Source: Candidatus Abyssobacteria bacterium SURF_5 (GTDB lineage Bacteria; Abyssobacteria; SURF-5). From it: DNA of 45,494 nt. The position numbers and the translations under genes are program-made. This document shows, piece after piece, positions 1-8,159 of the stretch; within the stretch, counting starts at the first letter, position 1, and each line of letters opens with the position of its first letter. The notes under the pieces are model-generated. The model was not told the origin of the DNA, searched no databases, and was given only the letters and a program-made list of their open reading frames with translations. The stretch spans positions 1 through 45,494 of the forward strand of contig QZKU01000119.1 in the NCBI GenBank assembly GCA_003598085.1, written 5' to 3'.

Positions 1-116
1 CATCTCCAAAACCACAAAGGAAACCCAACAGAGCCAATAAGAAGGAGCAGTCAGCAAAAATCCGCCCCCAAGGGCCGATTTAGATGCGTAAGCCCTATTT
101 ATCTCCCGTTGCGTCA

Positions 117-146
117 TAGACAATGAGATGCCAAAAACCATATAAT
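117..146 (+). promoter_or_regulatory. Predicted sigma-70 promoter for the zinc-ribbon gene
   Basis: A TAGACA -35 box (117-122) and a perfect TATAAT -10 box (141-146) are separated by 18 bases. Transcription would start near 153, about 45 bases before the preferred TTG start. Seen in sequence only; nothing else is recognisable in bases 1-116. Confidence 0.5.
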
Positions 147-197
147 GGTAAAGGAAGGTTCGTACCTTAAATTATGCAGTCCGGAGGGCGGAACACC

Positions 198-488
198 TTG
201 AAACTCTGTCACAAATGCGGAACTGAGTGGGTCTCACAACATCGCATTCCCGGCCGCACCGAGACGTGCGCCCAATGCGGATATGACCTCCATTGCTGCT
301 TGAACTGCACTTTCTACGACCCCGGCGCTCCTCAGCAATGCAAGAATCCGACAGTCGAACTCGTGCAGGACAAAGAAAAGGGAAATTTCTGCGATGAGTT
401 TGAGTTCGCGAGTGACAAAGGACCTCAAGCGCCCGACCCGCGGCGGGACTCAAGCAGGGATGCCTGGAAAAAGTTGTTCGGCGATTAA
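198..488 (+). CDS. Small cysteine-rich zinc-ribbon protein of unknown function
   Basis: About 96 residues with regularly placed cysteines: C4-x2-C7, C24-x2-C27, C33/C34-x2-C37, C48 and C65. This fits two zinc-binding modules. A conserved-looking core (DLHCCLNCTFYDP, then DKEKGNFCDEFEF) recalls small uncharacterised proteins found in many anaerobes; the function is unknown. I chose TTG at 198 because GGAGG (183-187) lies 10 bases upstream and the protein then starts directly at the first Cys pair. An in-frame ATG at 174 adds eight residues but lacks a clear ribosome-binding site. It precedes the thiamine-diphosphate enzyme by 44 bases and may be co-transcribed from the promoter at 117-146. The tail after residue 70 is polar and probably disordered. 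That it is a real gene is fairly sure; its role is not. Confidence 0.75.
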   Translation: MKLCHKCGTEWVSQHRIPGRTETCAQCGYDLHCCLNCTFYDPGAPQQCKNPTVELVQDKEKGNFCDEFEFASDKGPQAPDPRRDSSRDAWKKLFGD

Positions 489-532
489 AAGAGCCGCAGT
501 TAAACACCGACTTTAAGAAGGAATTCACCGAA

Positions 533-2194
533 ATGAATCGAATGGGGGGATACCTCGCGGCGAAGGCGCTGAAGCAGCACGGGGTGAAATATATCTTCAC
601 CCTTTGCGGCGGTCATATTCAACCCATATATCTGGGCTGTGCCGAAGTTGGAATAGAATTGATAGACGTGCGCCATGAACAGGCAGCCGCACACGCCGCC
701 GATGGATGGGCGCGGCTGACCCGCCGGCCCGGCGTAGCGGTTGTCACGGCTGGCCCGGGAATTACCAATTCAATTACCGGTATCGCGAATGCATACAAGG
801 CAGGTATTCCTCTTGTGGTCATCGGAGGACAGGCGCCTCTCTTCCAGTTTGAGAAGGGGGCGCTCCAGGAAATGGACCTTGTGGAGCTTCTCAGACCCAT
901 CACCAAATGGAGCCAACGTGTCCATCATGCTTTCCGAATACCGGAATACGTTGACCGGGCGTTCCAGCACGCGACCGCGGGGCGTCCCGGACCTGTTTTT
1001 CTGGAGATGCCGCTCGACGTTCTGGTTTCGTCGGAAGACGAGAACGTTGTTTCCTTTCCGGGAAACGGACAAGTAGAGCGCGCGCGATCTTTTGGAGACC
1101 CGGCTTTGATCGAGACGGCGGCACAGCTTCTTCTGGCGGCAAGAAAACCGGTTTTGTTCGGCGGCAGCGCTATCTGGTGGGACGAGGCGGGCGAAGCGTT
1201 GGAAGGGCTGGCTCAATCCCTCTCGGCCCCTGTCTTCGTGAACGGAATGGCGAGAGGATGTATTCCCACTGAGCACCCCTTATTCTACTCGCAGACCCGC
1301 GAGAAAGCCCTGAACGAGGCCGATATGCTCCTTCTCGCGGGAGCGGAATTTGACTTCAGGCTCGGCTACGGAGATTCAACCGTTATCAGCTCAGGGGCCA
1401 ATATCATCCACGTTCATAGCGATCCTGCCGAAATCGGACGAAACCGAGACGTTGAAGTCGGGATTGTCGGCGACACCCGGTCCGTGCTCCTTCAATTGCG
1501 CGAAGCGATTGGAAAAGCTTCTCCCTCCGAAGAGCGTAAGAACTGGGTTAATGAACTCAGACTGAAGGAAAACGAGGAACTGAAATCCCTCCAGTCTTTC
1601 CGAAAATCGGATCAGATTCCCATACATCCGGCGCGCTTATGCCACGAGATCGACGAGTTTCTCGATCAAGATGCAATCATTATCGGCGACGGCGGCGACA
1701 TAGTTTCATTGGGTGCTCGTATCCTCCGCTCGCGTGGCCCGGGGCATTGGCTCGATCCCGGCCCCTTCGGATGTCTCGGAATGGGTGTCCCCTTCGGATT
1801 AGCCGCCCGGCTGGCAAGACCCGAAAGTCAGATCTTGCTCCTGTACGGAGACGGCTCTTTCGGATTCAATGCGATGGAAATGGATACCGCCGTCAGGTTT
1901 CGCCTGCCGATGGTTGTTGTTATCGGCAACGATGGTGGATGGGGGCAGATGCGTTCGGGGGTGCAGGCGATGGCTGTCGACGGTCACCAAGGAGGCACAG
2001 AATTGGGTTTCAGTCGATACGAAAAGCTGGTAGAAGCTCTTGGTGGTACTGGGATATATGTAGAGAATCCCGCAGACCTGCGGCCGGCCCTTGAACGGGC
2101 GTTCAGCGGCTCGCGGCCATCATGCATCAATGTCAAGATCGATCCGAACGGATCGCGCGAGCTTTTGAGTGCATCACGCGGGATGGGTGGCTGA
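533..2194 (+). CDS. Thiamine-diphosphate-dependent enzyme, acetolactate-synthase-like
   Basis: 553 residues, the usual size for the acetolactate synthase / oxalyl-CoA decarboxylase / benzoylformate decarboxylase superfamily. The N-terminal PYR domain has the cofactor-activating glutamate in DVRHEQAAAHAADGW (E49) and the AGPG segment. A central domain follows. The C-terminal PP domain carries the ThDP/Mg motif, GDGSFGF near residue 440 running to GND about 28 residues later. It probably cleaves or joins a 2-keto acid or acyl-CoA substrate in the cytoplasm. There is no adjacent small regulatory subunit (IlvH) and no ilv or leu gene, so a biosynthetic IlvB role is unlikely and the substrate is unknown. 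ATG 533 has AAGGA (518-522) upstream. The gene ends 72 bases before the conserved start of the HflX reading frame, in the same frame. Confidence 0.85.
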   Translation: MNRMGGYLAAKALKQHGVKYIFTLCGGHIQPIYLGCAEVGIELIDVRHEQAAAHAADGWARLTRRPGVAVVTAGPGITNSITGIANAYKAGIPLVVIGGQAPLFQFEKGALQEMDLVELLRPITKWSQRVHHAFRIPEYVDRAFQHATAGRPGPVFLEMPLDVLVSSEDENVVSFPGNGQVERARSFGDPALIETAAQLLLAARKPVLFGGSAIWWDEAGEALEGLAQSLSAPVFVNGMARGCIPTEHPLFYSQTREKALNEADMLLLAGAEFDFRLGYGDSTVISSGANIIHVHSDPAEIGRNRDVEVGIVGDTRSVLLQLREAIGKASPSEERKNWVNELRLKENEELKSLQSFRKSDQIPIHPARLCHEIDEFLDQDAIIIGDGGDIVSLGARILRSRGPGHWLDPGPFGCLGMGVPFGLAARLARPESQILLLYGDGSFGFNAMEMDTAVRFRLPMVVVIGNDGGWGQMRSGVQAMAVDGHQGGTELGFSRYEKLVEALGGTGIYVENPADLRPALERAFSGSRPSCINVKIDPNGSRELLSASRGMGG

Positions 2195-2359
2195 ACGAGC
2201 GTTCAGGCCTCCGGGTGTCAATACTTAGAACGGGAAAATTATCATCACCAGAGGGGAAGATCAAGTATACAAAAAATTCACGGAAAAACGCTCGGACTAA
2301 AAGCCGGCGAAATTAAGCGTCTTGAGCATATCTACCGGCGCAAAATAGCGCCTGAAAAG

Positions 2360-3895
2360 GTGATCTCGCACGAAGTCGCCCGCAATTTGACCGAGCTGTC
2401 GCACGAGATCAGGAGGCAGATCGCCATCTTAGTCGACAGAAAGGGACGGATCATATTTGTCATCGTCGGCGATGCAAAATCGGTTTTCCTGCCGGATTTG
2501 GAAAAGGATTATCCGGCATCCAGTCAGCGGTTGCGCGGATTACGGCTGATCCATACTCACCTGGACTCGGAGCCGCTGTCAGATGACGATTTGACGGACC
2601 TTGCTCTCATGAAGTTGGATATGGTAGTGGCCGTTTCTGTTCAGCCCGACGGAATGCCTGGTCTTGCCTATTCTGCACATATTCTGCCGTTAAACCCGAA
2701 GAAGGAGAAATGGCGCCTTCTTGAACCGGCGGTTCCGGCTCAGTTGGATGTGGATTTCATTGGACTTGTTGATTCTTTGGAGGAGGAAATCGCGCGGCGC
2801 CAGCCGGGCCGAACCCACAGGACCAACAACAGCCGCGCCATACTGGTTAGCGTAACTACGGCTCCTCTGCATGAAGCTGAGGAATCAGCCGAAGAACTGC
2901 GACAATTGGCATCGACATCTGACCTTAATGTGGTTGATACAATAATTCAGCGGCGGCGAGAGATCGACCCGCGTTTCCTGATGGGGAAGGGAAAGATGCA
3001 GGACTTGATCCTGCGCTCGATGCAGGTCGGCGCCGACATCCTCATTTTTGATCAGAACCTGAACGCCTCCCAACTCAGGTCCATCACCGATATGACGGAG
3101 CTGAAGATACTCGATAGGACGCAGTTGATTCTCGACATTTTTTCCCAGCATGCCATGAGCACCGATGGCAAGATTCAGGTGGAGCTTGCACAGTTGAAGT
3201 ATCTTCTGCCCCGGCTGGTCACGAAGAATACCGCCATGTCGCGGTTGACGGGCGGCATCGGCGGCAGGGGGCCCGGCGAAACCAAATTGGAGATAAACAG
3301 GCGGCGCGCGCGCGACCGTATCGTCCACCTCGAGAAGCTGCTGGAACACTCGGCCCGAAACCGAATGACCCGCCGAAGCCGGCGCAGGCAGGAAGGGCTT
3401 CCGATCGTTTCGATCGTCGGGTATACGAACGCAGGAAAGTCTACGCTGCTCAACGCACTGACGGACAGTCACGTTCTAGTCGAAGATAAACTGTTCGCTA
3501 CTCTGGATACTTCAAGCCGCAGGCTCCGGTTTCCCCGCGAGAGGGAAGTCATTATCACTGATACCGTCGGTTTCATCAGGGATCTTCCGCCCGAACTCCT
3601 GGCAGCTTTCAAAGCGACGCTCGAGGAGCTTGCAGATGCATCGCTTCTGCTGCATGTGGCCGACATCAGCAGCCCTTACCTCGAGAATCATTTGCGGGTC
3701 GTCGAGAAAACGCTGTCGGGGCTCGGCTTCAGCGACAAGCCGATCCTGCTCGCACTGAACAAGGTCGATAAGATTTCAAAAGAGACGGCGGAAAATCTCG
3801 CAAGGCGGTTTTCAGGAATTCCCGTCAGCGCTCTGGACCGCAACACATTGATGCCGCTTCTCGAAGAGATGGATGCGCTCGTGTGGCCGGAATGA
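2360..3895 (+). CDS. hflX: GTPase HflX
   Basis: Ribosome-associated GTPase of the OBG-HflX superfamily, involved in ribosome splitting under stress. The HflX N-terminal domain is followed by its glycine-rich linker (GGIGGRGPGETKLE). The G domain has G1 GYTNAGKST (about residue 353), G3 DTVGF and G4 NKVD. The coordinates use the first standard in-frame start, GTG 2360, but the frame stays open back to the previous stop at 2192-2194. Codons from about 2267 read IQKIHGKTLGLKAGEIKRLE, which matches the N-terminus of long HflX proteins. The real product therefore probably begins near 2267, where only ATA, ATT or similar codons are available. GAGGGG (2251-2256) is correctly placed for the ATA at 2267. 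Function is confident; the start is unresolved. Confidence 0.93.
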   Translation: MISHEVARNLTELSHEIRRQIAILVDRKGRIIFVIVGDAKSVFLPDLEKDYPASSQRLRGLRLIHTHLDSEPLSDDDLTDLALMKLDMVVAVSVQPDGMPGLAYSAHILPLNPKKEKWRLLEPAVPAQLDVDFIGLVDSLEEEIARRQPGRTHRTNNSRAILVSVTTAPLHEAEESAEELRQLASTSDLNVVDTIIQRRREIDPRFLMGKGKMQDLILRSMQVGADILIFDQNLNASQLRSITDMTELKILDRTQLILDIFSQHAMSTDGKIQVELAQLKYLLPRLVTKNTAMSRLTGGIGGRGPGETKLEINRRRARDRIVHLEKLLEHSARNRMTRRSRRRQEGLPIVSIVGYTNAGKSTLLNALTDSHVLVEDKLFATLDTSSRRLRFPREREVIITDTVGFIRDLPPELLAAFKATLEELADASLLLHVADISSPYLENHLRVVEKTLSGLGFSDKPILLALNKVDKISKETAENLARRFSGIPVSALDRNTLMPLLEEMDALVWPE

Positions 3896-3949
3896 TTAAA
3901 TCTTTCGCGTCCGCCATTCGTTTATACTTATGACAGGTCAGCGATCAGC

Positions 3950-4573
3950 ATGATCATGGAGCGGAGGTTGGACCAGGATATCCCGGATGAGGCGCTGATG
4001 CTTCAATACGCGGGTGGAGATCTGGCTGCGTTTGAAGAACTGCTGGAGCGGCATCGAAATCCTCTCTTTGCATACCTTTGCCGGATGCTGGGAAACAGAG
4101 AGTCGGCGGAGGATGTTTTTCAGGAAGTGTTCTTGCGGATCGTCTGCTCGAGGCGCCGCTATAGAGAGCGCGCTAAATTCTCAACATGGCTATATAAGAT
4201 CGCGCATAACTCCTGTATCGACATGTTTCGAAGGGAGAAGTATCGGCGCGCGGAATCGCTGCATGAGCCTATACAGGGCAAGGACGGAGAGCAAATGATG
4301 CCGCAGGATTTTCTTGCCAGCGGGAATCCCGGTCCCGACGAGCTGTTACAGCGGCGACAGATTTCGGAAGCGCTGAAAAACTCGATCGATCGCCTGGCGC
4401 CCGAGCAGAGAGAGGTATTTGTCTTGCGACAATATCAGGATCTTTCTTTCAGAGAAATAGCCAAAATCGTGCAGACGTCCGAAAGCACCGTTAAAAGCAG
4501 AATGAGATATGCTTTGAAAAACCTGCGTGATATGCTGGTTGAGCAGCGCGTGATCGAGGAGGTAACCTCCTAA
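3950..4573 (+). CDS. ECF-family RNA polymerase sigma factor (RpoE-like)
   Basis: 207 residues with the two domains of extracytoplasmic-function sigma factors. Region 2 (about residues 25-95) includes the LCRMLGNRESAEDVFQEVFLRI core-binding segment and the FSTWLYKIAHNSCID -10 recognition segment. Region 4 (about 140-195) is a helix-turn-helix (LSFREIAKIVQTSESTVKSRM). Its TAA stop shares one base with the ATG of the next gene, which encodes a zinc-finger anti-sigma-like membrane protein. This is a typical translationally coupled sigma/anti-sigma pair. ATG 3950 and ATG 3956 are both possible starts; neither has a strong ribosome-binding site. The target regulon is unknown. Confidence 0.92.
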   Translation: MIMERRLDQDIPDEALMLQYAGGDLAAFEELLERHRNPLFAYLCRMLGNRESAEDVFQEVFLRIVCSRRRYRERAKFSTWLYKIAHNSCIDMFRREKYRRAESLHEPIQGKDGEQMMPQDFLASGNPGPDELLQRRQISEALKNSIDRLAPEQREVFVLRQYQDLSFREIAKIVQTSESTVKSRMRYALKNLRDMLVEQRVIEEVTS

Positions 4574-5754
4574 TGAAGTGTCAAAAGGCGCAGTCCCTGA
4601 TGCTCGATTCCCTGTATGCCGTTCTTGCCCCTCGACAGCAGAGGGCATTGGAAAAGCATCTTGCTTCCTGTCCGGCGTGCTCGAAAGAATTTGCGGAGCA
4701 GAAAAACGTCATCTCGGTTTTCCGGGATGTCGATTTTGAAAAGCCATCCGCGGCCCTGAATGAGATCGTCAGGCAGATGGCGGTGCGGGAACTCGAGCAG
4801 GAAGCACTGTTTGCAGGAAGAAGAAGCGTTACGTATTGGAAGCCCGCTCTTGCCTCCGCCGCGGCGGCGCTCCTGGTTATAGTGGGCGTCGTATATTACC
4901 TTCCCCAAGCGCAAAAGGAGCAAACGATTGCGCAGTATCCACCTGCTGAATCGGTCGCGGCTCCTAAAGCCGATTTCACCGGCGCAGCCGATGGTTTCAA
5001 GCTGAAAGAAGACAAGATGGACGTTGCTCGCGACGTACGTCTGGAGAGCCAACTGCAACCAGAAGCCCCGGTCAGTGCAGGCATTGCTCCCGAGAAAAGA
5101 AAGGACTTGGCGCCAATGCATCTGGCCCTTGAATCCACAGATGAACTAAGTGGGGCGGAAACGACTTCCGGCGCAAACGCATCAAACTTCAGAACGAGGG
5201 AAGAGGGCCTTTTGGATTCACGGCCGGAGGTTGAGATCGATTCATTGCGGCGAACCCAGAAGGGAGAAAAACTGCAAAAGACGAACGTCGCTTCTCCGTC
5301 TCTGGCGCCGGATTCAGCCACACTTGGAGAAGAGACCGCCGGCAAAAAATCCCTTTCGAACGGCGATCGGCACCCGGTTTCGCTAAAATATCATGAAGCA
5401 ACGGAATCCTATCAGGATGCCGTCAGATTTGCCCCCGCACCGAAAGCGACCGTGGACGCGCAATTCCGGCTTGGCCAAAGCTATCAGGCAGAGAAGGAGT
5501 ATGACCGAGCGCTGGTGGAATACAAATCGATTATGGAAAAACATCCCGAATACTCTTCGCTGGGCTTCGTTTATCTTGCCGCCGGTGATAGCTATCTCGC
5601 ACTCGGGAGGGCTGCCGAGGCGATACAAATGTACGAAACTGTTCGCGACCGGTTTCCCGAGCTACGCGCCGTGGCCCTTGAGAGACTCTCTTCGGCCACC
5701 GCACCCGCGCAGGCTCCCGCCGGACCGGAGCAAACCTCCGGCGAAGCGCGATAA
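4573..5754 (+). CDS. Putative transmembrane anti-sigma factor with zinc finger and C-terminal TPR repeats
   Basis: 393 residues. The N-terminus has the zf-HC2 anti-sigma zinc finger (C3, then H29-x3-C33-x2-C36). A single membrane helix follows (about residues 92-110, ALASAAAALLVIVGVVYYL). A long polar linker then leads to a C-terminal TPR-like region (about 285-370) with repeats such as AQFRLGQSYQAEKEYDRALVEY and AAGDSYLALGRAAEAIQMYE. The zinc finger should hold the sigma factor encoded directly upstream at the inner membrane, while the TPR part lies outside the cytoplasm and could sense envelope proteins. The start overlaps the upstream stop by one base. The C-terminal half differs from short classic anti-sigma factors. 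Anti-sigma activity is inferred from the finger and the gene pairing. Confidence 0.8.
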   Translation: MKCQKAQSLMLDSLYAVLAPRQQRALEKHLASCPACSKEFAEQKNVISVFRDVDFEKPSAALNEIVRQMAVRELEQEALFAGRRSVTYWKPALASAAAALLVIVGVVYYLPQAQKEQTIAQYPPAESVAAPKADFTGAADGFKLKEDKMDVARDVRLESQLQPEAPVSAGIAPEKRKDLAPMHLALESTDELSGAETTSGANASNFRTREEGLLDSRPEVEIDSLRRTQKGEKLQKTNVASPSLAPDSATLGEETAGKKSLSNGDRHPVSLKYHEATESYQDAVRFAPAPKATVDAQFRLGQSYQAEKEYDRALVEYKSIMEKHPEYSSLGFVYLAAGDSYLALGRAAEAIQMYETVRDRFPELRAVALERLSSATAPAQAPAGPEQTSGEAR

Positions 5755-5784
5755 TTTGTGCTTCTTTTTCTCACGCAGTTACCA

Positions 5785-5813
5785 TTTACATTTCCCCGCG
5801 TTTCATGTAAGAT
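5785..5813 (+). promoter_or_regulatory. Predicted sigma-70 promoter for aldehyde:ferredoxin oxidoreductase
   Basis: TTTACA (5785-5790) and TAAGAT (5808-5813) are separated by exactly 17 bases. Predicted transcription start is near 5820, giving a leader of about 53 bases before ATG 5873. Seen in sequence only. Confidence 0.5.
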
Positions 5814-5872
5814 ACCCACCGGAATGTATTTCGTTCTGATAGCTCAAAAGCCCGGAAAAGGAGAAATGTACC

Positions 5873-7732
5873 ATGGGAACCCAGAACGGCAAAATATTGG
5901 AGGTTGATCTTTCCTCGGGGAAAATTTCCACCCGGACGATCAGCGAAAAGGCCCTGCGCGATTACGTCGGCGGCAGTGGATTGGCGGCAAAGCTTTTCTT
6001 CGATGACGGCGTGCCGCCGGGATGTGATCCGCTCGGTCCGGAGAACAATTTGTATATCGTTACCGGCCCCTTGTGCGGGAGCGGACTTCCCGCCACCCCC
6101 CGATTCAGCGTTGCGGCAAAATCGCCACTGACCGGAATCTGGGGCGAGGCCAACTGCGGCGGCAACTTCGGGCCGGCGCTGAAGTTCGCCGGTTGGGACG
6201 GCATTGTCATCCGCGGTCAATCGAAGAAGCCGGTTCTTCTAGCGATTGAAGACGACAAGGCCGAGTTGAAGGATGCGGCCGCTGTCTGGGGAAAAGACAC
6301 GTATGAAACAGCGGACATGCTGGCGCAAAAATCCGAGGGAAAGCCGACGCCCCGCATCGTCTCAATTGGCCCGGCGGGCGAGAACCTCGTGAAGTTTGCG
6401 GCCGTGGCCGACGGCAAACATGATTATGCGGGCCGGACCGGCCTGGGCGCCGTTATGGGTTCGAAAAAGTTAAAAGCTGTCGTTGTGAGAGGCTCCGGAA
6501 AACTCGCGCCCGCCGACGCCGATGTCTTTGCCGAGATTCGCAAGAGCGCAATGGAAAAAATCAATGACGGGATGTTCACGATGGCGCTCAAGGCGATGGG
6601 CACGAATGCAGGCATGGTCATGGGCATGACGATGGGCGACGTTCCCACAAAGAACTGGATTCTTGGCGAAGAAATGGAATGCGCGAACGAACTCAGCTCG
6701 ATCGTGATGAACGAGAAGTACCTCACAAAGGGCTCGGCCTGCTATGGCTGCCCCATCGGATGCAAGCGCAACGTGAAGGTGGACGACGGCCCATACAAGA
6801 TGGAGCCGGGCGCGGGGCCCGAGTATGAGACAATGGGTTCCTTCGGCACGATGTGCATGATCTGTAATCAAGCGGCCGTCAATAAACTCAATGATTTGTG
6901 CAACCGGTTCGGATTGGATACGATCTCCTGCGGCTGCACGATCGCATTCGCAATCGATTGCTATGAAAACGGCATATTGAAAGATTCAGATACTGACGGC
7001 TTGAAACTGACGTGGGGAAACGCCGACGCCGTTATTGAACTGGTCAGGAAAATCGCTTACCGGCAAGGGTTCGGCAATCTTTTGGCGGAGGGCAGCAAGG
7101 CAGCCGCAAGGAAAATCGGCAAAGGCGCTTCCGATCTGACGGCGGAGGTGAAGGGTCTTGAGGCTCCGATGCACGACCCCCGCGCCTTCCACGGGCTCGG
7201 GCTTGCTTATGCCATGTCGGTGCGCGGCGCATGTCACCTCTCTCACCTTGATCTGTTCGCCGAGCAGGGAGGGGTGTCAATGCCGGAAGTCGGAATCGAG
7301 GGCGGATATGTGGGCCAGTCAAGCGAGGGAAAAGGCAAGCTTGTCTGGATAACGGAAAATCTTGCTTCCGTGCTGCAATCGACCGGATTGTGCTATTTCG
7401 GCGCCGCCTCGCTGGATTTCAATGACATGGTGAAGATGATCAATTCCGCCGCCGGCCGCGACTATACCGTCGAAAGCCTGATGAAGGCCGGTGAAAGAAT
7501 CTGGCTGCTGAAACGGTCGCTCAATAACCTGATGGGCGTCACCATTGAAGATGATCGCCTGCCCAAGAAGATACTTACTCCGACGAAGGAAGGAGGGGCC
7601 GCCGGTTCCGTCCCCAATGTGGAAGTGATGATGAAGGAATATTACGATCTTCGCGGGCTTGATCATAAGGGCAAGCCCAAAAAAGAGAGACTGGAGGCAG
7701 TCGGCCTGTCGGACATAGCCAAGCGGCTATAG
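5873..7732 (+). CDS. aor: Aldehyde:ferredoxin oxidoreductase, tungsten-pterin enzyme
   Basis: 619 residues, normal for the AOR family. These enzymes oxidise aldehydes to carboxylic acids, or reduce acids, with ferredoxin in the cytoplasm, using a tungsten bis-pterin and a [4Fe-4S] cluster. The N-terminal pterin-binding segment has GGNFGPALKFAGWDGIVIRG. The cluster cysteines are C-x2-C-x3-C in SACYGCPIGC, with a distant fourth in GLCYFG near residue 507. The start ATG 5873 follows AAAAGGAG. The gene has its own predicted promoter (5785-5813) and ends in a strong terminator (7749-7780), so it is probably a single-gene transcript. No dedicated ferredoxin or moaD-like gene is adjacent. The exact substrate cannot be told from sequence. 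Confidence 0.95.
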   Translation: MGTQNGKILEVDLSSGKISTRTISEKALRDYVGGSGLAAKLFFDDGVPPGCDPLGPENNLYIVTGPLCGSGLPATPRFSVAAKSPLTGIWGEANCGGNFGPALKFAGWDGIVIRGQSKKPVLLAIEDDKAELKDAAAVWGKDTYETADMLAQKSEGKPTPRIVSIGPAGENLVKFAAVADGKHDYAGRTGLGAVMGSKKLKAVVVRGSGKLAPADADVFAEIRKSAMEKINDGMFTMALKAMGTNAGMVMGMTMGDVPTKNWILGEEMECANELSSIVMNEKYLTKGSACYGCPIGCKRNVKVDDGPYKMEPGAGPEYETMGSFGTMCMICNQAAVNKLNDLCNRFGLDTISCGCTIAFAIDCYENGILKDSDTDGLKLTWGNADAVIELVRKIAYRQGFGNLLAEGSKAAARKIGKGASDLTAEVKGLEAPMHDPRAFHGLGLAYAMSVRGACHLSHLDLFAEQGGVSMPEVGIEGGYVGQSSEGKGKLVWITENLASVLQSTGLCYFGAASLDFNDMVKMINSAAGRDYTVESLMKAGERIWLLKRSLNNLMGVTIEDDRLPKKILTPTKEGGAAGSVPNVEVMMKEYYDLRGLDHKGKPKKERLEAVGLSDIAKRL

Positions 7733-7748
7733 ACCTATCTGGAGCGGC

Positions 7749-7780
7749 AAAAGGGCCAGGCGCTTTCCTGGCCCTTTTTT
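7749..7780 (+). terminator. Rho-independent terminator after the AOR gene
   Basis: Perfect inverted repeat: AAAAGGGCCAGG (7749-7760) pairs with CCTGGCCCTTTT (7767-7778) around a six-base loop, and the 3' arm runs into a T tract. It lies 17 bases after the stop codon. This is the strongest terminator in the window. Confidence 0.92.
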
Positions 7781-7782
7781 AT

Positions 7783-7812
7783 TTGATATCCGGTCCAATA
7801 TTTTGCTAAAAT
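7783..7812 (+). promoter_or_regulatory. Predicted sigma-70 promoter for the FTR-like gene
   Basis: TTGATA (7783-7788), an 18-base spacer and TAAAAT (7807-7812) sit directly after the AOR terminator. The predicted start near 7819 falls at the edge of the AAAGGAG ribosome-binding site (7818-7824), so the leader would be very short. Sequence-only prediction. Confidence 0.42.
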
Positions 7813-7829
7813 GATCCAAAGGAGATCTT

Positions 7830-8126
7830 ATGGCGGAAAAGAGAGATGAAAACGATTTGGAAGGCACAAAAGAACGACTCCTGAAAGGGTCTGAGAAATA
7901 CGCCACACGCGCAGGGTATAAGTTGAATCCGGACCCCGAACTGGTCGATACGATCATCACGGGACTTGCAAACAACAAGTTCAAACATAGTCGTGCCTAC
8001 TGTCCCTGCTTCTTCGTTTCCGGTAATCCTGAAGAGGACAGGAAGCTTATTTGCCCGTGCCACTACCACAAAGAAGACATTGAGAAAACGGGAAAATGTC
8101 ACTGCGGCCTTTTTGTGAAAGGCTGA
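7830..8126 (+). CDS. Ferredoxin:thioredoxin reductase catalytic-subunit-like protein
   Basis: 98 residues with the three cysteine pairs of the FTR catalytic (beta) chain: CPC, then CPC after 14 residues, then CHC after 12 more. In this family these cysteines hold a [4Fe-4S] cluster beside a redox-active disulfide that passes electrons from ferredoxin to thioredoxin. The spacing differs from plant chloroplast FTR (as I recall, 16 and 8) and resembles the shorter microbial versions in anaerobes and methanogens. No variable (alpha) subunit or thioredoxin gene is adjacent. ATG 7830 has AAAGGAG six bases upstream. Its position after AOR suggests only a shared dependence on ferredoxin; the partner thioredoxin is unknown. 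Confidence 0.85.
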   Translation: MAEKRDENDLEGTKERLLKGSEKYATRAGYKLNPDPELVDTIITGLANNKFKHSRAYCPCFFVSGNPEEDRKLICPCHYHKEDIEKTGKCHCGLFVKG

Positions 8127-8159
8127 CTTTTCGGCTGCTGCACGTCAAACGGAGCGTGT

